In this document: positions 60,894-64,000 of the stretch, piece by piece
Layout: every line of letters begins with the position of its first letter
Position numbering within the stretch: the first letter of the stretch is position 1
Position numbers and translations under genes: made by a program
Assembly (NCBI GenBank): GCA_900258555.1
Contig: LT984856.1
Span: 236,357-300,356, forward strand
DNA length: 64,000 nucleotides
Source of the DNA: an uncultured Desulfobacterium sp.
GTDB taxonomy: Bacteria > Desulfobacterota > DSM-4660 > Desulfatiglandales > Desulfatiglandaceae
Direction: 5' to 3'
Notes under the pieces: model-generated
Told to the model about the DNA's origin: nothing
What the model saw: only the letters and a program-made list of their open reading frames with translations
The model's database searches: none

Positions 60894-61694
60894 ATGCGCA
60901 CAATAATTTCAATGTTATCTTTCATAGTGGTAATGGCTTTGGCCGTCAATCCGGCGTCAGCCCACTTCGGCGCCATTATTCCGTCAAATGACATTGTAAC
61001 GCAGGACGATGATAGGACCTTAGGCTTAGAGGTCAAGTTTATACATCCCATGGAGAGGCATTACATGGAGATGGTCAAACCCAAGGCCTTCGGCGTAATC
61101 GTTGGCGGCAATAAAACCGATCTGCTTGAGACACTCAAGCCTGCAAAGGGGAAAGGCCCTGATCAGGATCAGGACTTCACCTTTTGGTCCACTGACTTTA
61201 AGATCCGCAAGCCTGGAGACTATTCCTTTTATGTAGAACCCACTCCCTATTGGGAGCCGGCGGAAGACTGTTTTATAGTTCATTACACCAAGGTCTGTGT
61301 AAATGCATTAGGCCTGGAGGAAGGCTGGGATAAGCCTGTTGGCCTTGAGACCGAGATCGTTCCCCTGACTCGTCCATACGGGCTATGGACAGGAAACCTC
61401 TTTACCGGCCAGGTATTGCTCAAGGGAAAGCCGGTCCCCTTTGCCGAGGTGGAGGTCGAGTATTTGAACGACTCACCGGGCAACCCCTCGATTGTCGCAG
61501 CCCCGGCAGACCCCTTTGTCACCCAGCTGGTCAAGGCAGATGCCGACGGCGTTTTCAGTTATGCCATGCCCAGGGCCGGATGGTGGGGGTTTGCAGCGCT
61601 CAGCGAAGCAGACTGGAAACTAAAACAGGATGGCCAGGAAAAGGCCGTGGAGATAGGGGCCGTTTATTGGGTCCATACCCGTGATATGAAATAG
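60894..61694 (+). CDS. nikK: DUF4198 periplasmic protein (NikK-like)
   Basis: A 266-residue protein with AGGAGG before the ATG. Signal peptide ends PASA, giving a mature start [13 protein letters not shown]4198 features: [70 protein letters not shown] and a closing [18 protein letters not shown]. In nickel ECF systems this gene (nikK) precedes nikL and nikM, as here. It probably binds nickel in the periplasm for the transporter. Two Cys (EDCF and KVCV) could form a disulfide or a site. Confidence 0.85.
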   Translation: MRTIISMLSFIVVMALAVNPASAHFGAIIPSNDIVTQDDDRTLGLEVKFIHPMERHYMEMVKPKAFGVIVGGNKTDLLETLKPAKGKGPDQDQDFTFWSTDFKIRKPGDYSFYVEPTPYWEPAEDCFIVHYTKVCVNALGLEEGWDKPVGLETEIVPLTRPYGLWTGNLFTGQVLLKGKPVPFAEVEVEYLNDSPGNPSIVAAPADPFVTQLVKADADGVFSYAMPRAGWWGFAALSEADWKLKQDGQEKAVEIGAVYWVHTRDMK

Positions 61695-61709
61695 TGGATG
61701 GAGACCGAG

Positions 61710-62042
61710 ATGAAAATTCTTAATTATCTTTTTATTCCGTTTCTTGTATCATTGCTTCTCAGCGGAATCGCACTGGCGCACAAGGTTAACGTCTTTGCCT
61801 ATGTCGAGGCAGGCAAAGTCTACACTGAGAGCTATTTCCCGGATGGTGGCCGTGTGGAGGGAGGCAAGGTGCTGGTTTATGACAGTCAGAACAACCTGCT
61901 TCTGGAGGGCGTTACCGACAAAAACGGGGAGTTTTCCTTTGACATACCAAAGGTGGATGACCTGAACATTGTCATTGAAGCGACCATGGGACACAAGAAC
62001 AGCTTTAAACTCAAAAAATCCGAGGTGGAGGCTGGAAAATGA
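61710..62042 (+). CDS. nikL: NikL-like protein, N-terminal half (split)
   Basis: A 110-residue protein from the ATG at 61710 (GGAG upstream; ATG at 61698 also possible). Signal peptide FLVSLLLSGIALA, mature start HKVNVFAYVEAGKVYTESYF. A beta domain follows (GGKVLVYDSQNNLLLEGVT, GEFSFDIPKVDDLNIVIEAT) ending at GHKNSFKL. Usual NikL proteins continue into a C-terminal membrane anchor; here the frame stops and the next gene overlaps by four bases (ATGA). So the subunit is split in two. Confidence 0.8.
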   Translation: MKILNYLFIPFLVSLLLSGIALAHKVNVFAYVEAGKVYTESYFPDGGRVEGGKVLVYDSQNNLLLEGVTDKNGEFSFDIPKVDDLNIVIEATMGHKNSFKLKKSEVEAGK

Positions 62043-62332
62043 AGAGCATCCCTCGATCGCTCATCGCATGCTTGGTCTGGCTTTTGCTGGCCGGCCCAGC
62101 AGGCCCGCTTCATGCGCACACGCCCCCTGAAGGGCATTCCGAGGACGTTGTTACACTGTTAAAGGCCCAAAACAGCAAACTGTCCGGCGATCTGAGGCGT
62201 ATACAGCGGGAGATTGCCGCCCTGCGCGCGGATCTGGACAAGCCTGGACTCGGTGATGTCTTTGCGGGGATCGGTTACATCCTCGGATTATTCGGGATTG
62301 CCGCGTTTGTCGCTTCCCGTCGCAAGGAGTAA
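62039..62332 (+). CDS. NikL-like protein, C-terminal half (split) with membrane anchor
   Basis: A 97-residue protein with its own signal peptide (CLVWLLLAGPAGPLHA), mature start HTPPEGHSEDVVTL, a coiled-coil part (KLSGDLRRIQREIAALRADL) and a C-terminal span (AGIGYILGLFGIAAFVASRRK) typical of the NikL/CbiL end. The start overlaps the previous stop, so translation is coupled. The His residues near the N-terminus (three in the first ten) may touch metal. Together with the preceding protein it likely replaces one NikL/CbiN-type subunit. Confidence 0.8.
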   Translation: MKSIPRSLIACLVWLLLAGPAGPLHAHTPPEGHSEDVVTLLKAQNSKLSGDLRRIQREIAALRADLDKPGLGDVFAGIGYILGLFGIAAFVASRRKE

Positions 62333-62335
62333 ATC

Positions 62336-62953
62336 ATGCATATATCCGACGGGGTCCTTCCCATTTCAGTGACAGTCGGGGGCTATGTGGCAGGGGCCGC
62401 GCTGGCGGCCCTAAGCGCCCGCCGCACCAAAAGCGAGGATCTGCCCAAGCTGGCTGTAATGACCTCGGCCTTTTTCGTGGCCTCGCTGGTTCACGTGCCT
62501 TTTGGACCTACCAGCGTCCACCTGATCCTGCCGGGTCTCACGGGGGCGCTGTTGGGGCAGTCCGCGTTTCTGTCTATCAGCCTTGGCCTTTTGCTGCAAA
62601 GCCTGTTGTTTCAATTCGGCGGCTTGACCGCCCTTGGGGCCAATGCCCTTATGATGGGGCTGCCTGCCCTGGCGTGTGGATGGTTGTTTCAGAAGTTCAA
62701 GGGCCGCACCAGGATGCGGCAGGCCGTCGTAGGCGGGCTGATCGGCGCGCTGGGTACTGTACTTGCGGCGACTATCCTGGCCTTGCTGTTGATTACAGGA
62801 GGTGAGGATTTCTTCGGCGTTGTCAAGATTGCCCTGCTGGCCCATGTACCGGTCATCATTATTGAGGGCGTGATCAGCGCATTTACCATCGCCTTTCTGG
62901 GCCGCGTAAAACCGGTCCTTCTTGAACCATCTTTTCTGCGGCAAGCCCAATAG
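62336..62953 (+). CDS. cbiM: CbiM/NikM ECF transporter substrate-specific subunit
   Basis: A 205-residue membrane protein beginning MHISDGVLPISV; the second-residue His is the known nickel or cobalt ligand with the free amino end in NikM/CbiM. Six or more spans follow (for example ASLVHVPFGPTSVHLILPG, where His residues give the further ligand, LLLQSLLFQFGGLTALGANAL, IGALGTVLAATILALLL). AAGGAGT precedes the ATG. It binds the metal ion and works with CbiQ and CbiO. Whether it carries nickel or cobalt is not decidable by eye. Confidence 0.93.
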   Translation: MHISDGVLPISVTVGGYVAGAALAALSARRTKSEDLPKLAVMTSAFFVASLVHVPFGPTSVHLILPGLTGALLGQSAFLSISLGLLLQSLLFQFGGLTALGANALMMGLPALACGWLFQKFKGRTRMRQAVVGGLIGALGTVLAATILALLLITGGEDFFGVVKIALLAHVPVIIIEGVISAFTIAFLGRVKPVLLEPSFLRQAQ

Positions 62954-62973
62954 ACCCATGCCCAAGGATCCCA

Positions 62974-63894
62974 ATGGTTGATGCACGCATTATCCAGCCG
63001 CCCCTGTGGCAATTGCCCCTGTTGATACTGGTTCCGCTCGCGGCGGCGGCGATAATGGCGGTCTGGTTGCGCCGCATTTCACAAGGGCAAAATACCCCCG
63101 AGGAAGAAAGGGACTGGTCGGTCCCCTCTCTTGACCATGAGGCCGGTTCTTCCATCCTTCACCGCTGGGATGTACGCTGCAAGATCATAACCATACTGAT
63201 ATACAGTTTTGCCGTCACCTGCCTGAGTCACCTTGGTCCTGCGCTTGCCGCCTTGGGTGTTTCAGTCGTACTATTAAAAATCGCAAAGACTTCTTTTAAA
63301 AGCGTGCTGTTCCGGCTGTCTGCAATTACCGGCTTTGTCGGTATGTTTCTGGTGGTCATGCCGTTTTCAGTCCCGGCGCACCCAGGGGATCAGGTGTTGA
63401 TCTTCGGAGGCATGGAATGGCTCAGTTTCAATCTGCGGGGTCTGGCCATTGCAGGTTTAATCGCGGCCAAGGCCGCGGCCATCGCCTTGTTGATGGAGCC
63501 TCTCCTGTCCACGGCCCCCCTGCCTGTCACCCTGCACGGGCTCTCCAGGCTGGGCGCTCCGGAGATTGTAAGCCAGATGGTGCTGCTCAGTTACCGTTAT
63601 CTGCATGTATTCGTTCACGAGGCCCGGCGCATGGCAGCCGGAATGCGGGTTAGGGGATTCCGCAAACGCACTGACCTGGAGACATTGCGCGCCGTGGCCA
63701 ACTTTTTGGGCATGCTTTTTGTGCGCAGCTTCGAACGGACTGAGCGGGTCTTTGAGGCCATGCGGGCCCGCGGTTACAAAGGCCGTTTTCCGGAACCAGG
63801 CCGATTGCGTTTGCAGGCCAGGGATGTGGTGCTTGCGGCGGTGTGGCTGGCCGTTGCAACTGCCCTCATAGTCTGTGACCGCGTCTTTTATTAG
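62974..63894 (+). CDS. cbiQ: CbiQ/NikQ ECF transporter transmembrane subunit
   Basis: A 306-residue membrane protein. N-terminal span (LILVPLAAAAIMAVWL) then a cytoplasmic link, then the CbiQ core with KIITILIYSFAVTCLSHLGP and the ATPase-coupling helices GMRVRGFRKRTDLETL and VFEAMRARGYKGRFP; the A-R-G motifs (MRVRG, MRARG) are the family signature that contacts CbiO. The first 60 residues exceed the typical length. It lies 20 bases after cbiM and 12 before cbiO. Confidence 0.92.
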   Translation: MVDARIIQPPLWQLPLLILVPLAAAAIMAVWLRRISQGQNTPEEERDWSVPSLDHEAGSSILHRWDVRCKIITILIYSFAVTCLSHLGPALAALGVSVVLLKIAKTSFKSVLFRLSAITGFVGMFLVVMPFSVPAHPGDQVLIFGGMEWLSFNLRGLAIAGLIAAKAAAIALLMEPLLSTAPLPVTLHGLSRLGAPEIVSQMVLLSYRYLHVFVHEARRMAAGMRVRGFRKRTDLETLRAVANFLGMLFVRSFERTERVFEAMRARGYKGRFPEPGRLRLQARDVVLAAVWLAVATALIVCDRVFY

Positions 63895-63906
63895 GGGGTG
63901 TGGGTA

Positions 63907-64000
63907 ATGCATGAACCAAGGATTTTTCGTGATCCGTCTCCTTCTGATCATTCCCTTTTCCGCGTGCGCGGGCTGTCATACAGGTATCCGGACAATATCC
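63907..64000 (+). CDS. cbiO: CbiO/NikO ATP-binding subunit, start only (cut by window end)
   Basis: Thirty-one codons are visible before the window ends. They read MHEPRIFRDPSPSDHS and then LFRVRGLSYRYPDNI, the usual N-terminus of an ABC ATPase (first strand and YRYPD turn ahead of Walker A). Its position directly after cbiQ makes it the energy-coupling ATPase of the nickel/cobalt transporter. The Walker motifs are outside the window. Confidence 0.85.
   Translation, partial: MHEPRIFRDPSPSDHSLFRVRGLSYRYPDNI

Noticed and set aside
1-64000. CRISPR arrays, rRNA and tRNA genes
   Set aside because: No regularly spaced direct repeats with unique spacers and no rRNA or tRNA signature were seen on either strand.

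Overview
The window looks like a chromosome segment of an anaerobic, Gram-negative bacterium, most likely a deltaproteobacterium (Desulfobacterota). This is inferred from the mix of genes: an HdrB/HdrC-type heterodisulfide reductase-like pair with a membrane cytochrome b, DUF362 with a polyferredoxin, a DUF3786 protein, sigma-54 two-component regulators, acyl-CoA and thiolase enzymes, TonB/ExbBD with an outer-membrane receptor, and a PerR-catalase pair. No rRNA, tRNA or CRISPR array was recognised.

Layout. 1-3.0 kb: the 3' part of an ISL3-type transposase and two small exported proteins of unknown function. 3-8.2 kb: a minus-strand cluster of a membrane polyferredoxin, a DUF362 protein and two glycosyltransferases (one resembles glucosyl-3-phosphoglycerate synthase). 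8.4-12.3 kb: an HD-domain protein, an HdrB-like protein, an HdrC-like membrane Fe-S protein with a CxxCH motif, and a CGGC protein. 12.5-15.8 kb: a sensor kinase with a Rossmann-like N-terminus, its NtrC-type regulator, and a 44-residue basic peptide gene with its own promoter and terminator. 15.8-22.8 kb: a frameshifted thiolase, a PurN-like formyltransferase flanked by two copies of a fold-back repeat, an acyl-CoA dehydrogenase and a Ski2-like helicase.

22.8-30.2 kb is an accessory stretch: three toxin-antitoxin modules (BrnT/BrnA-like, PIN/UPF0175-like, HigBA), a DUF4143 ATPase, a DUF1329 protein, transposase and other remnants, and a truncated third copy of a flavoprotein gene. 30.3-42.1 kb is a long minus-strand operon: an HMG-CoA-synthase-like protein fused to a DUF35 OB-fold, a thiolase, and two paralogous sets of flavoprotein B, Fe-S protein and flavoprotein A. 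This is probably an oxidation pathway in which flavoproteins pass electrons to CCG-type Fe-S subunits and a thiolase cleaves the product; the substrate is unknown.

42.4-51.1 kb: a DUF3786 protein, a FeoB-associated Cys-rich peptide, an MFS exporter, a methyltransferase, a TPR gene truncated beside an apparent integron gene cassette (gene plus attC-like site), an AbiE-type toxin-antitoxin pair, and perR-katA with a PerR-like box inside the promoter. 51.2-64 kb: a divergent nickel/cobalt acquisition locus. The minus-strand operon carries a TonB-dependent receptor, a DUF4198 protein, a protein of DxDxDG repeats, ExbB, ExbD, TonB and a NikL-like protein. The plus-strand operon carries an outer-membrane porin-like protein, NikK-like, a split NikL, CbiM/NikM, CbiQ and the start of CbiO. 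Together these could bring metal across both membranes. Five exported proteins in this locus are predicted to have histidine as their first mature residue. The 0.9-kb divergent region holds promoters, attenuator-like terminators and other RNA hairpins.
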